Notes: generated by a model from the sequence alone, not told the origin. A DNA stretch of 46,770 nucleotides from Rubripirellula sp. (GCA_022425745.1 JAKMEW010000290.1:1-46770); one strand, 5' to 3'. Counted from the stretch's first letter, positions 25,773-34,646 are shown. Numbers and translations are program-made.

Positions 25773-26966
25773 ATGCAGTCAACCAAAGAGGATGGAGCGA
25801 TATTGGATAAGCCGGCGGGTCGCGCGATCGGCGATGGCGATTTGACCCAGTCATACGAACTGTTAACGAATCAACCGAAGATCAGTTGGACAGGCCATCA
25901 TCACATGCTGAAGTTACTTGGTCGGGGTGGCCAAGGTGTCGTGTATCTGACCGAGCATAGGGGAACCGATGGATTTACCGTACCTGTCGCGATGAAACTT
26001 TTTTCCCCCGAGAGATACGCTGGGGTTGAATCGTACGCGGAAGCAATGAGTCGAGTCGCAAGCATCGCGTCTCGGGTTGCTTTGATTCAGCACGATCATT
26101 TAATCGACGTTCAAAACTTTTTTGAACGTAATCGAATTCGGATCATGATGATGGAGTGGGTCGACGGTTTTGACTTGCGCGAATTGATGGACAATCAATT
26201 GTTGCATGCCTTGCAAAACCGAGTGAGTTCCGTTCGCTGGCAATACATCAACGAGGTGATTGCAACCGAAGGTGTTGAGCAGACACGCTTCAAGCCAGGT
26301 ATTGCTGTCGCAATCGTGCGTGATGCTCTCGCTGCCTTGGCCGCTCTTCATCGCGAGGGGATTGTGCATGGTGATGTTAAGCCAGCTAACATCATGCTGA
26401 AGAGAAGTGGTCATGCAAAGCTCATTGATATGGGCTCCGCGATGGATTTCCGTGATCCACCCAAAGAACGCGAGTGTACACCGATGTATGCTCCTCCTGA
26501 AGTCCTGAAGAAGCGAACGGTTTCGCCACAGAGTGATCTTGCAAGCTTGGGTTACGTTCTAGTGGAATTACTCAGTGGCTTGAATCCTTTCGGGAAGCAG
26601 AAAAGTTTGCAGCAGTTATTGAAATTTAAGAATGACTTGCCTTCTCGACTCGATCAGATTTTGCCTGACGAAGTTTTGCGGAATGAATTGCTGATGAATT
26701 TCCTCAACGGTTTAATCGCTCCTGATCCAAAGAGGCGGTTTATCGATGCTGAAGCAGCGGAGCATGTAGACAAGGGTGCTGCGGCGTTTCATCGACAATT
26801 AGTTTTGGGTGATATGGCCACCGAGTATGACAACGACATACGTGTGTGGCTTGAAGAGCTTCGGGACCTAGAAGATGAAGTCTTGCTTTGCGAGGAGCAA
26901 GAAACGAAGCCGGCCAATGCAGGCGGTGATTTTGCTTCGGATTTTAGTGGAGCCTGGGATCAATGA
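25773..26966 (+). CDS. Serine/threonine protein kinase
   Basis: A 397-residue Hanks-type kinase. It shows the Gly-rich loop (LLGRGGQGVVYL, near residue 47), the catalytic Lys in VAMKLF, the catalytic loop HGDVKPANIML (near 199, with Gly replacing Arg of HRD), DMG in place of DFG (LIDMGSAMDF), and an APE-like YAPPEVL. It should phosphorylate Ser/Thr of proteins in the cytoplasm; no transmembrane, PASTA or other sensor domain follows, only an acidic tail of about 80 residues. The non-RD catalytic loop suggests regulation without activation-loop phosphorylation. I chose ATG 25773 (AAAGGGA upstream) over GTG 25755. The stop overlaps the next gene by four bases. Confidence 0.9.
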   Translation: MQSTKEDGAILDKPAGRAIGDGDLTQSYELLTNQPKISWTGHHHMLKLLGRGGQGVVYLTEHRGTDGFTVPVAMKLFSPERYAGVESYAEAMSRVASIASRVALIQHDHLIDVQNFFERNRIRIMMMEWVDGFDLRELMDNQLLHALQNRVSSVRWQYINEVIATEGVEQTRFKPGIAVAIVRDALAALAALHREGIVHGDVKPANIMLKRSGHAKLIDMGSAMDFRDPPKERECTPMYAPPEVLKKRTVSPQSDLASLGYVLVELLSGLNPFGKQKSLQQLLKFKNDLPSRLDQILPDEVLRNELLMNFLNGLIAPDPKRRFIDAEAAEHVDKGAAAFHRQLVLGDMATEYDNDIRVWLEELRDLEDEVLLCEEQETKPANAGGDFASDFSGAWDQ

Positions 26967-27757
26967 ATCAAGAGCATCTTACAATCGCGATCGAAGCTGC
27001 ACGAGCTGGCGCGCGAGAATTGATGAATCGGCGAACAGAACATGTCGTTCGAGAAAAGCAACCGAAGGATCTGGTTACCGATGCTGACTTGGCCTCGCAG
27101 CTTGCCATCCGATCGATTCTTCTTGATGCATTTCAGGATTACGCTTTCGTTGGTGAGGAAGAAGGTGAGCATCGACCTCCTGATGCCGTTCTTGCCAAGC
27201 ATCCCGACGCACCTCGCTGCTGGGTCGTCGACCCATTAGATGGTACTGTCAATTACGTGCATCAACTGCAATCTTTCGCAGTTTCAATTGGTCTTTATGT
27301 TTCCGGTAAAGCAAGGCTGGGTGTTATTTACGACCCTGTGAGCGATGAATTATTTACTGCCATAGACGGCGATGGTGCCAGATGTAATGGACAAGAAATC
27401 AAAGCAAGCGAATGTGTTGATATTGAACAGGCTTTGGTGGCGTGTAGTTTTCCTGCAGGGGTTAAAGGAGGGGATCCGGAAGTCGCGAGATTCGTTCGAG
27501 TGTTGGAGTCGTGCAGATCACTCCGCAGACTGGGTTCTTGCGCACTGAATATGTGCTATGTCGCATCTGGGCGATTAGATGCTTACTGGGCCACGAGTAT
27601 TGCACCCTGGGACTGTGCTGCTGGAGTGGTAATCGCACGAGAAGCAGGTGCGACACTTACCGCCTATGACGGCGGTGCCTTTGATGATTGGTCACCCAAG
27701 TTTTGTCTCAGCGCTACGTCATCATTGCATCGCGAGATGACACAGCGATTATCTTGA
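26963..27757 (+). CDS. Inositol monophosphatase-family phosphatase
   Basis: A 264-residue Mg-dependent sugar/inositol phosphatase. Metal-binding motifs are clear: VGEEEG (about residue 63), WVVDPLDGTVNY (about 90) and APWDCAAG (about 211), which together form the two- or three-metal site. Family members hydrolyse inositol-1-phosphate, histidinol-phosphate, fructose-1,6-bisphosphate or PAP; the exact substrate is not determinable here. ATG 26963 overlaps the kinase stop (ATGA), so it is translated with the kinase. Linked regulation of the two is an inference; no histidine-synthesis genes are nearby to favour a histidinol-phosphatase role. Confidence 0.9.
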   Translation: MNQEHLTIAIEAARAGARELMNRRTEHVVREKQPKDLVTDADLASQLAIRSILLDAFQDYAFVGEEEGEHRPPDAVLAKHPDAPRCWVVDPLDGTVNYVHQLQSFAVSIGLYVSGKARLGVIYDPVSDELFTAIDGDGARCNGQEIKASECVDIEQALVACSFPAGVKGGDPEVARFVRVLESCRSLRRLGSCALNMCYVASGRLDAYWATSIAPWDCAAGVVIAREAGATLTAYDGGAFDDWSPKFCLSATSSLHREMTQRLS

Positions 27758-27812
27758 GCCTTGGATTGTTGATCGACTAACTAATAATGAAAACCCTTTC
27801 GTCTCAGATGGT

Positions 27813-28412
27813 ATGGAATTTGATCTATCAAACATGTCGAAGCGAGACATTTACCTGTGGATGACTCGCTCGATTAATCCGCGTCCCATCGCGTGGGTTT
27901 CTACTTTGTCAAAAAACGGTGACGCTAACCTAGCGCCGTTCAGCTTTTTCAATGGAGTTGGCTCAAGTCCGCCAACCTTGGTCTTTTGCCCCGCTAATAA
28001 AGGGGATGGCACACCCAAAGATACTCTTGTCAATATCCAACAGACTGGGCAGTTCGTAGTCAATGTCGTGACGATGGAGCTTGCGGAGAAGATGAGCGCA
28101 ACCGCTGAAGAATTGGAATCCGATATAGATGAGTTTGAATTTGCGGACGTTGCAAAACAGGAATCACAGAATGTTTCAGTACCTAGGGTAGCCGAGGCTT
28201 TGGCTGCATTTGAATGTGAAGTGTTTCAGGTGATTTCGTTGGCCACTGGGCCGGGGGCCGCGAACTTGGTAATTGGTCGGATCCTTTCCATGTACGTTTC
28301 AGAACAATTGATCAATGAAACAAGTGGGCAATTTGAATCGCAGAATCTCCCTACGATTGGGCGTATGGGTGATCAAAGCTACACGCGAACGAGCGATCGT
28401 TTTGAGATTTGA
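27813..28412 (+). CDS. Flavin reductase family protein (FMN-binding split barrel)
   Basis: A 199-residue protein with the flavin-reductase signature: INPRPIAWVSTLSKNGDANL, then APFSFFNGVGSSPPTLVFC, followed by a TPKDTLVNI helix and QFVVNVV strand. Such proteins bind FMN in a split barrel and reduce flavin with NAD(P)H or use it as cofactor for another redox reaction. It starts 55 bases after the phosphatase gene on the same strand and may be transcribed with it. The start ATG 27813 immediately precedes the conserved N-terminal helix. No partner monooxygenase is adjacent, so its electron acceptor is unknown. Confidence 0.85.
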   Translation: MEFDLSNMSKRDIYLWMTRSINPRPIAWVSTLSKNGDANLAPFSFFNGVGSSPPTLVFCPANKGDGTPKDTLVNIQQTGQFVVNVVTMELAEKMSATAEELESDIDEFEFADVAKQESQNVSVPRVAEALAAFECEVFQVISLATGPGAANLVIGRILSMYVSEQLINETSGQFESQNLPTIGRMGDQSYTRTSDRFEI

Positions 28413-28459
28413 ACAGGGGTTCAAGTGTGATCTAGCTGGCCGGTCCCGTTATGCAAAAA

Positions 28460-28486
28460 GAGCTCATCCGAAAGACGGATGAGCTC
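28460..28486 (-). terminator. Intrinsic terminator of the DUF1571 gene
   Basis: A perfect 11-base-pair stem, GAGCTCATCCG (28460-28470) with CGGATGAGCTC (28476-28486), and a five-base loop. On the minus strand the stem is followed at once by TTTTT (complement of 28455-28459), which gives a classic intrinsic terminator for the minus-strand gene ending at 28518. No T-run follows on the plus strand, so it would stop the flavin reductase transcript less well. Confidence 0.85.
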
Positions 28487-28517
28487 ACTGGTGCGGGGAC
28501 GATGCGGACTTGCTCCA

Positions 28518-29396
28518 CTACTTGGAGTAGAAGTTGTAATTATCGTTGTAAGGATTGAAATCTTCAGCCGTCAGTCCAACATTCACCTGGAGGTTGAGGT
28601 AATTGTATTCTTCTAATACCTCAAGTTCGCTGGCGTCTTCAGTTTGAGGCCAGTCGTAAGCAATGTATCGGATCGGAAGATTCAAATTTTCGTCAATGAA
28701 AACTTGAGCTTTGTAAAATTCAAGAGCAGGGTGTTGAGTTGGCTGCTTGACTTCCAGCACGGTACACTCTGTGTCTTTGACTTTTGCGTTGGTGCGAAAA
28801 TCACAAGTCACATCATTAAATTGTTTTGATGTTTCCCCACGTTCAATCAGTTTGACGATTAGGTTTTCAACGCCGATTTCTGTTACGGGGTAGCGTTGGC
28901 CACGCATCGCAAGCATGCCATCTGGAGCCAATGAGACCGTTGGCAAGAATTTTCCTTTGAAGCCACCTTCGTGGGCGACAATGTTTCCATCGTTCTCATT
29001 TTCAACATAGATCACTTCACGTCCGGCTACGGATGATGGCTTCAGGAACTTCAAATACACGCTGAGTGGTTGGACAAGTTTTCCGTTTTCGAACTTGCGA
29101 TTCCTAACTTTCAAGGTGGCAAATTCGTGTTGTCCAAGTGCACCGTCAATGCGTTCTCGCTTTACCAAAATCGCGGTGTAGTCATCAACTCCCGTGCGGC
29201 ATGCACGAAGGCCGGAACGAGCCAAGTCCAGAGCTCGGTCAAGACTATGCATCGGAGTTGGTTCTAATCGCGCGTCAGCAACCTTTGCGTCCGGTTGGCT
29301 GGCTCCTGATGTCTCATCGGCACGAAGTGAACCGACGAAGATTGTGGAGACGACAATTAAGAATGAAGCGAGTACGTCGCGACGAAGAATGGTCAT
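28518..29396 (-). CDS. Exported DUF1571 domain protein
   Basis: A 292-residue protein with a signal peptide (hydrophobic residues about 8-24, cleavage near LRADE). The rest fits the DUF1571 family, common in planctomycetes: DDYTAILVKRERIDG near the start of the mature domain, then beta-rich segments such as VYLKFLKPSSVAGREVIYV and a conserved WPQTE region near the end. The fold may resemble lipoprotein-carrier (LolA/LolB-like) or other lipid-binding beta structures, which is speculation. I chose ATG 29396 because it starts at the signal peptide and has GGAAG just upstream; the longer ORF to 29639 would bury that signal. It ends before a strong intrinsic terminator and stands alone. Confidence 0.8.
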   Translation of the reverse strand: MTILRRDVLASFLIVVSTIFVGSLRADETSGASQPDAKVADARLEPTPMHSLDRALDLARSGLRACRTGVDDYTAILVKRERIDGALGQHEFATLKVRNRKFENGKLVQPLSVYLKFLKPSSVAGREVIYVENENDGNIVAHEGGFKGKFLPTVSLAPDGMLAMRGQRYPVTEIGVENLIVKLIERGETSKQFNDVTCDFRTNAKVKDTECTVLEVKQPTQHPALEFYKAQVFIDENLNLPIRYIAYDWPQTEDASELEVLEEYNYLNLQVNVGLTAEDFNPYNDNYNFYSK

Positions 29397-30097
29397 GGTA
29401 ACTTCCGTGTATATGTTCCGCAATTTTGAGACGTCCCTTGTCTCGGGGTATGAATGTTTATCGCCACACACCTCGAGATGTATGATTGGTTTGTGTGCGG
29501 GTGATATGACCATCTCAACCGGACCAATTGCTACTTTCTCCAGAGATGACGCTCGGTGAGAAATTAGTTGAGAATCATTGACGGAATTATTGAAGATCGC
29601 AGCATGCATTGGACATGAAACGAGCCATAAGTGTTTCACGTACTTGTCTCGGGTAATCGATTCAGCGCTGGTTCTTCACGCATTAACGGATCTTTAAACA
29701 GAACTTAGATAAGGGGGGAATAGGAATTCGATAAGATACAAATAAAAGGGTTAGGTTCTGCGTAGCATTTTCCCTCTTTTTGATATTGGCAGATTCGAGA
29801 AAGTTTGGGTGAGCTTGGAACTTTCACCGAATGATCGCGGGTCTCGAGCAGTTACAAACAGTGAGATTTTTACTCAAATCATCCTCTATAACATTAGTGT
29901 TACTACCGAAATAAGATTTAGATTAGTCCTCGTTACTGTTGAACGCATTGAACCAGTTGCGCTCGTCAAACTCTAGCGAGTTACGGGTTCGTATTGAATC
30001 AAATGCATTCGCTGACTGCGTCAGATGCGATCAGCGCCAGATCGAAGCTTTGACTCTGTATTTTCATCAAACAAACTTTTTTGAATGGCGAGCTGTC
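29397..30097. other. Divergent intergenic region between DUF1571 and HemQ-like genes
   Basis: About 700 bases lie between the chosen starts. Open frames continue from both flanking genes into it (to 29639 on minus, from 29939 on plus), but neither extension shows family features. A purine-rich run with GGGGGGAATAGG occurs near 29713, and a small inverted repeat TAACA/TGTTA near 29889-29902. Promoters for both genes must be here; I could not place them. Confidence 0.4.
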
Positions 30098-30955
30098 ATG
30101 AATGCACCTGGATCGGGTCGACCCGCAACTGGACGCCCAAGTCAACCATTGCCAGAACCGTCAACTATCCCGACCAATGGGTGGCATTGCGGACATTACT
30201 TCTACCGGTTTTGCAGAGAGCGAATTGAATCTAAGCTGTCTCAGACATTATGTGACCAACTCAATGACGCTTTGCATCCTGCGGATGAGCACCGCCCTCA
30301 GCGATTAACTTCCTATTGGACGAGCGGACATCGTGCCGATTTTTGTGTCATGGTGATGGACCCAGATCCTTCGAAGGTCGATGGTGTGCATCAATCCATT
30401 ATGGCTCCAGCTCTGGGAGCTTATGTTGAACCAACTTGGTCGTTTGTTTCGATGAGTGAAGTGAGTGAGTACGTGCCCACGATCGAGCGTTTTAGAGACC
30501 GTTTGATTGCGGGGGGGGCAGACCCGAGTTCGCCTGAAGTTGAAGCAAAAGTATCGGCGTACGAGAGAAGGCTGCCAATGATGAACGAACAGCGTTTAAG
30601 ACCCGATATTCCAGATTGGCCTGCTGCCTGTTTTTATCCAATGAACAAAAGCAGAGTGGTTGGGGCGAATTGGTTTTCGGAGCCATTTAGTCGTCGCAAT
30701 TCGATGATGGCTGAACACGCACAGAGCGGGATTGCTTTTGCTGGAAAAGTGAGTCAAGTCATTACGGTGGGCGTAGGTTTAGATGACTGGGAATGGCTTG
30801 TGACCCTTTGGGCGAGAAATCCAGAGTATTTGCGAGAGATTGTTTATAAGATGAGATTCGATGAGGCGAGCGCCAAATATGCGGAATTTGGACCGTTCTA
30901 TGTTGGCTACAAGTCCACCGCTGAACAAATCCTTCAGCATTGCCGTTTGATTTAG
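30098..30955 (+). CDS. hemQ: HemQ-like coproheme decarboxylase / chlorite dismutase family
   Basis: A 285-residue protein of the chlorite dismutase superfamily. Conserved segments are GWHCGHYFYRF near the N-terminus, RADFCVMVMDPD, PTWSFVSMSEVSEY, CFYPMNKSR, and the late EHAQSGIAFAGKVSQVITVG with GLDDWEWLVTLWA and MRFDEASAKYAEFGPFYVG. The last block is characteristic of HemQ (ChdC), which oxidatively decarboxylates coproheme to heme b in the coproporphyrin-dependent route; the proximal heme His is expected in the EHA region. I chose ATG 30098; TTG 29939 would add 53 residues unlike the family. A Pro-rich N-terminal stretch of about 30 residues is variable. HemQ versus other family members rests on these motifs; no other heme genes are adjacent. 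Confidence 0.85.
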   Translation: MNAPGSGRPATGRPSQPLPEPSTIPTNGWHCGHYFYRFCRERIESKLSQTLCDQLNDALHPADEHRPQRLTSYWTSGHRADFCVMVMDPDPSKVDGVHQSIMAPALGAYVEPTWSFVSMSEVSEYVPTIERFRDRLIAGGADPSSPEVEAKVSAYERRLPMMNEQRLRPDIPDWPAACFYPMNKSRVVGANWFSEPFSRRNSMMAEHAQSGIAFAGKVSQVITVGVGLDDWEWLVTLWARNPEYLREIVYKMRFDEASAKYAEFGPFYVGYKSTAEQILQHCRLI

Positions 30956-31016
30956 AGATGTGACAGTTGAATGATTAATCAACCCGGTTCCAAAGCAGAA
31001 AAGGGTTCCATCGTAA

Positions 31017-31679
31017 TCACCTCCAGCAGATGATTTGGGTTTGAGTGGCGTTTGTGCGTTGCTGCCAGTCGCGAAGGTGTTTCGGCAGCGCATGTGGCTG
31101 AAAACGCGATTCGCTCTCAATCAAAAAGCCTGCTCCGGTCAATATCGATTCAATACGACTGCGTGCGTTATCTTGCGTCAGTAAATTGTTACCATGGACC
31201 TCGATGTATGCAGCGTCAACGTTGCCTAGATTCGGTGACGCATCTTTTAGGACGGCTTCCTCCATGCCCTCGATATCTATTTTCAAAAAGTCTACGTGCT
31301 GATCTTGTAGGTAGTTCGTAAGTCGTACGCAAGGAACATCCGTTTGCAGTGTGCCCTCGCGTCGACCCCATTCCGGCCGGAGGGAATTGCCTCTCCCGTC
31401 AGCACCGTGATGAAGTTCTCCGTAAAGAGTTGATGTCGCAACACGATCACTGATGGCGGCACAAATCGCTGTTACACCTGGGAGGTCATTCTTCTGAATA
31501 TTTGCCTCAAGTAATTCAAAGGCAAAAGGGTCCGGTTCAAAACAGATGATTCTGGAAGTTGGCCAACGGTGTTTCCACTCGAGGACTGAAACGCCAATAT
31601 TGGCTCCGCAGTCAATAATGAGTGGGAATTCTTTATCAATTGAGAAGAAGTGTGGAAAGTCTTCGGCTGCTCGGATCAT
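31017..31679 (-). CDS. FkbM-family methyltransferase (5' end uncertain)
   Basis: The 220-residue ORF from ATG 31679 contains the SAM-binding motif IIDCGANIGVSVLEW, the next strand ICFEPDPFAFELLEANI, and the FkbM-type DFLKIDIEGMEEAVLKDA motif. Such enzymes O-methylate sugars, lipids or peptides; the substrate is unknown. The frame stays open for 29 codons upstream of the ATG (to the TAA at 31767-31769), and its translation (TKFRGYRLLYENKAATES) looks like the usual FkbM N-terminus, but that stretch contains no ATG, GTG or TTG. An ATC codon at 31746-31748, seven bases after GGAG, could be a non-standard start. Otherwise the gene is 5'-truncated or shortened. It converges with the HemQ-like gene. 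Confidence 0.82.
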   Translation of the reverse strand: MIRAAEDFPHFFSIDKEFPLIIDCGANIGVSVLEWKHRWPTSRIICFEPDPFAFELLEANIQKNDLPGVTAICAAISDRVATSTLYGELHHGADGRGNSLRPEWGRREGTLQTDVPCVRLTNYLQDQHVDFLKIDIEGMEEAVLKDASPNLGNVDAAYIEVHGNNLLTQDNARSRIESILTGAGFLIESESRFQPHALPKHLRDWQQRTNATQTQIICWR

Positions 31680-31956
31680 TGATTCAGTGGCAGCTTTGTT
31701 TTCGTACAGGAGCCTGTAACCACGGAATTTAGTTTGGTGTGTGGCGATCGTACTACTCCGGTCGGGTTAATATGAGGCTTTGGTTTTAGTTGATTTGCTC
31801 GACTCGATGCGATGCTGATTGACGGTGCAGTTTCGGCCTCTGTCCTGAGACATCATTTCACCCTATGAAAATAATGATTTGATTCTATTTTCTTTCTGGT
31901 CTTGGTGCGTATGGTTGCTTATCGCAATCCTTTAATACGAAACATCGGAGATCAGT

Positions 31957-32790
31957 TTGAAGAGCCAGTCAGTACGGCTGCATGTTCCTGCATTAGCCTG
32001 TCTCGCGTTCAGTTGTCTTTTAGTCGCTCGTCCTGCCGAGGGTGGTTATTTCAGTGATCATTCAGTGCAATCTTTTTACGAAGACTTCAATCAGTTTCGT
32101 GGAGATGGATTTATCCAACTGCCTGGTGGGACACAGTTGGACTCAGATCTCTGGCGTGTTTCTGGTCTGAGTGACGCCGAGGGGCTATTTGGTGGAGCTT
32201 ATCTTTCTGGCGATTGGGCAAGGGGCGCGGCTACGGGAGCGGTGACGACTGGTGGTGTCTATGCATTCCAGGTTGGGGCGGAGTTGAACAAAAATTGGGC
32301 AATCGGTTTTCAGTCAACTGCAAGTGATTTAACTCCCGGTGCGTTGACTTTACGAGTCGTCAATTCAACGGCTGAAACTGTGCGTTCAGTTGATATTGGA
32401 TTTCAGGTGTTGTTCCGAAACAACGCTGGTAGGTCCACGGCTCTAGCAATTGATTATGGCTTTGACGATTTAGCTTATTTGAACGCATTCGACGAAGGCT
32501 GGGTGTCTAAGGCTGATCCCGAGAATGCTTCAGAATGGTTGTCCAATACCTTTCATCAAACGGTTACGGGTTTCAGTCTCTTGCCGAGCGAGACTTTTTA
32601 TCTTCGCTGGAGCATGGATGATTTTGGTGGAATAGGTAGCCGTGATGAAATTGCAATTGACGATGTTCATTTGAATTTCAGTGCGGTATCGAGTTCTGTC
32701 CCTACGCCTAGTGCTGTTGGCTCTTTGCTGCTAGTTATTGGAAGCTTAGGGTGGCGTCGAAATCCGTTCGGGGTTTCTCGCGGTTGTTAG
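31957..32790 (+). CDS. Exported PEP-CTERM-like surface protein
   Basis: A 277-residue protein with a signal peptide (about residues 1-29), a beta-rich body with Gly/Asp-rich loops, and a C-terminal sorting-like tail. The tail has a Val-Pro-Thr-Pro motif (SSVPTPSAVGS), a hydrophobic helix (LLLVIGSLGW) and then Arg-Arg. This matches the layout of PEP-CTERM signals processed by exosortases, but with VPTP in place of the usual VPEP. No exosortase gene is visible here. TTG start 31957 is supported by GGAG at 31947-31950 with six-base spacing. The body has no recognised enzyme domain; concanavalin-like or carbohydrate-binding folds are possible. Confidence 0.65.
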   Translation: MKSQSVRLHVPALACLAFSCLLVARPAEGGYFSDHSVQSFYEDFNQFRGDGFIQLPGGTQLDSDLWRVSGLSDAEGLFGGAYLSGDWARGAATGAVTTGGVYAFQVGAELNKNWAIGFQSTASDLTPGALTLRVVNSTAETVRSVDIGFQVLFRNNAGRSTALAIDYGFDDLAYLNAFDEGWVSKADPENASEWLSNTFHQTVTGFSLLPSETFYLRWSMDDFGGIGSRDEIAIDDVHLNFSAVSSSVPTPSAVGSLLLVIGSLGWRRNPFGVSRGC

Positions 32791-33264
32791 GGCGGCGATT
32801 CGTCTTATCTACCGTGGTGCTTTGGTTTGCGAGCTGATAGTCGTGGTTGTTGAGACTCTCTTTTGTGGCAGTTCCAAAACATGACAGATTGGCTCTGCAG
32901 GGGGGTGGTCTGATTGTGTTGGCGGCCTGTATTAGCCCCTACGATCGATTTAAGTTGACCCGAGAAAATCAATGCGTTACTTTCAAGAGGTTAGTTTGTG
33001 ACGTTATCGGCTTTATCCCGAGCTACAATGTTGCGAGTCCTACCGAAACCCCTTGCGCCGCTATCTTGGTTCAAGGCCCACCTAAGCGATGGCATTGAGA
33101 CTGGATCCCAAGGTGGATTCCCAATGTTGCGTCTAACTATCAAATCAATAACTGAAAAATTCTCGAATCCGATGTTGCCGCGATCGCATCTTTGAGACCG
33201 TTGGTGACAAGATTCGTTTTGTGATCCAAATCAGATTTTAATTTCATTCTCGGAGAACAGAGAA
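32791..33264. other. Intergenic region before the DUF1501 gene
   Basis: About 470 bases without a credible gene; a TTG-started 83-codon ORF at 32847-33098 and a 65-codon ORF at 32998-33195 show no family features. A promoter for the large downstream cluster is expected here, but I could not place it. I see no clear terminator for the PEP-CTERM-like gene. Confidence 0.4.
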
Positions 33265-34569
33265 ATGAGCTGCCAAGGCAATCTTTTTAGTCGTCGCGGG
33301 TTCTTAACTGCCGGAGCATTCGGAGGGCTTGGTCTTTCTCTACCACAGCTTCTGTGGATGCAACAGGCTGCCGCTGAGCAGAAGCATTACGATTTCATTG
33401 AAGCCAAGGCGAAAAGCGTTATCCATGTTTACCTTCCCGGTGGCATGGCACATCAAGAGAGTTGGGATCCGAAGCCGTATAGCCCGCTTGAGTATCGTGG
33501 CGAAATGAAACCTGTGAAGACAAACACGGGTGAAATTTTCTGTGAATCGATTCCAAAGCTTGCGTCGATCGCTGATCGTCTTTGTGTTATCCGGTCGATG
33601 ACTCATGGTGAAGCGGCTCATGAACGCGGTACACACAACATGTTTACCGGTTACAAGCCGAGCCCTGCATTGAAGTATCCAAGTTTCGGCGCGGTCGTTA
33701 GCCATGAATATGGACCTCGCAATAATTTGCCTCCTTACGTTTGTATCCCAAACCAGCCGAATGAATTCGCGGGGACTGGCTATCTGAGTTCTTCTTACGG
33801 GCCGTTTTCGTTGGGGAGTGATCCAGCATCAAGCGGCTTCAAGGTTCGCGATTTGGATCTTTACGGCGGGGTAGATGAAGACCGCTTTATGCGTCGTCGG
33901 TCAGCGTTAAACGCTGTTAATAAGCATTTGGGTTCAATGACCAGTGCTGATAGTGTCGTAGCGATGGATACGTTTTATGAGCGAGCTTACAGTCTGTTAA
34001 GTAGCCCGGAAGCGAAAGCAGCATTTGATCTCAGCAAAGAAGATCAAAAGATGAAAGATGCTTACGGTGTCAATCAGGCTGGACAGCGTTTGCTTATGGC
34101 TCGGCGGCTTGTGGAATCAGGGTGTCGTTTGGTCACATTGACCTACGGTGGTTGGGACATGCATAACGGCATCACGGCTGCTATGAACCGTACGATGCCA
34201 CCATTGGATCAAGCTCTACATCAACTGATCACAGACCTCGAGCAGCGAGGTCTTCTCGATACGACTTTGGTCATGGTGAGCAGTGAGTTTGGCCGAACAC
34301 CGAAGATTAATAAGGATGCGGGTCGAGATCACTACCCGAAGGTGTTCAGTGTCATGATGGCCGGTGGCGGTATCAAAGGCGGCACCATCTACGGTGCGTC
34401 CAATGCGACTGCATCAGAGCCGGAATTTGATCCTGTTACACCGGCGGATCTTGCGACAACTATGTACCGACAGCTCGGTATCGTCGCTGATAAGGAATTG
34501 ATGGCACCTGGTGATCGCCCAATTGAGATTGTCGATGGCGGTAATGTGATCGAAGAAATCATCGCTTAG
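33265..34569 (+). CDS. DUF1501 family protein with Tat signal
   Basis: A 434-residue protein with an N-terminal twin-arginine signal (SRRGFLTAGAFGG, Arg10-Arg11) and a hydrophobic stretch, implying export of a folded protein. The body matches DUF1501, a sulfatase/alkaline-phosphatase-superfamily-like family abundant in planctomycetes: VIHVYLPGGMAHQESWDPKP, GEAAHERGTHNMFTGY, GWDMHNG and MVSSEFGRTPKIN are typical segments, and several Asp/His residues could bind metal. Its reaction is unknown. SD GGAG at 33252-33255 supports ATG 33265. It is followed by a terminator-like hairpin and then the PPC-domain gene. In planctomycetes, DUF1501 genes usually accompany DUF1549/DUF1553 genes, as here. Confidence 0.92.
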   Translation: MSCQGNLFSRRGFLTAGAFGGLGLSLPQLLWMQQAAAEQKHYDFIEAKAKSVIHVYLPGGMAHQESWDPKPYSPLEYRGEMKPVKTNTGEIFCESIPKLASIADRLCVIRSMTHGEAAHERGTHNMFTGYKPSPALKYPSFGAVVSHEYGPRNNLPPYVCIPNQPNEFAGTGYLSSSYGPFSLGSDPASSGFKVRDLDLYGGVDEDRFMRRRSALNAVNKHLGSMTSADSVVAMDTFYERAYSLLSSPEAKAAFDLSKEDQKMKDAYGVNQAGQRLLMARRLVESGCRLVTLTYGGWDMHNGITAAMNRTMPPLDQALHQLITDLEQRGLLDTTLVMVSSEFGRTPKINKDAGRDHYPKVFSVMMAGGGIKGGTIYGASNATASEPEFDPVTPADLATTMYRQLGIVADKELMAPGDRPIEIVDGGNVIEEIIA

Positions 34570-34594
34570 GTCTTCGGTGATTTTGTTATGTCCC

Positions 34595-34622
34595 GGGCTA
34601 GTTTCGATTAGCCCACTTTTTC
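34595..34622 (+). terminator. Probable intrinsic terminator after the DUF1501 gene
   Basis: GGGCTA (34595-34600) pairs with TAGCCC (34609-34614), with an inner G-U pair and a six-base loop. Two bases later a TTTTT run starts at 34617. The form is a small intrinsic terminator, located 25 bases after the DUF1501 stop and only 30 before the next gene. It may reduce rather than abolish read-through into the PPC-domain gene. Confidence 0.65.
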
Positions 34623-34646
34623 TCGATTGTAAATCCATGTGCCCTC

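Noticed and set aside
29397-29639. N-terminal extension of the DUF1571 protein
   Set aside because: It would place 81 unrelated residues before a good signal peptide that has its own GGAAG ribosome-binding site.
29939-30097. N-terminal extension of the HemQ-like protein from a TTG codon
   Set aside because: The added 53 residues do not resemble the family, and an ATG lies at a more typical position.
32847-33098. 83-codon TTG-started ORF before the DUF1501 gene
   Set aside because: No domain, no good start signal, and another frame is equally open in the same stretch.
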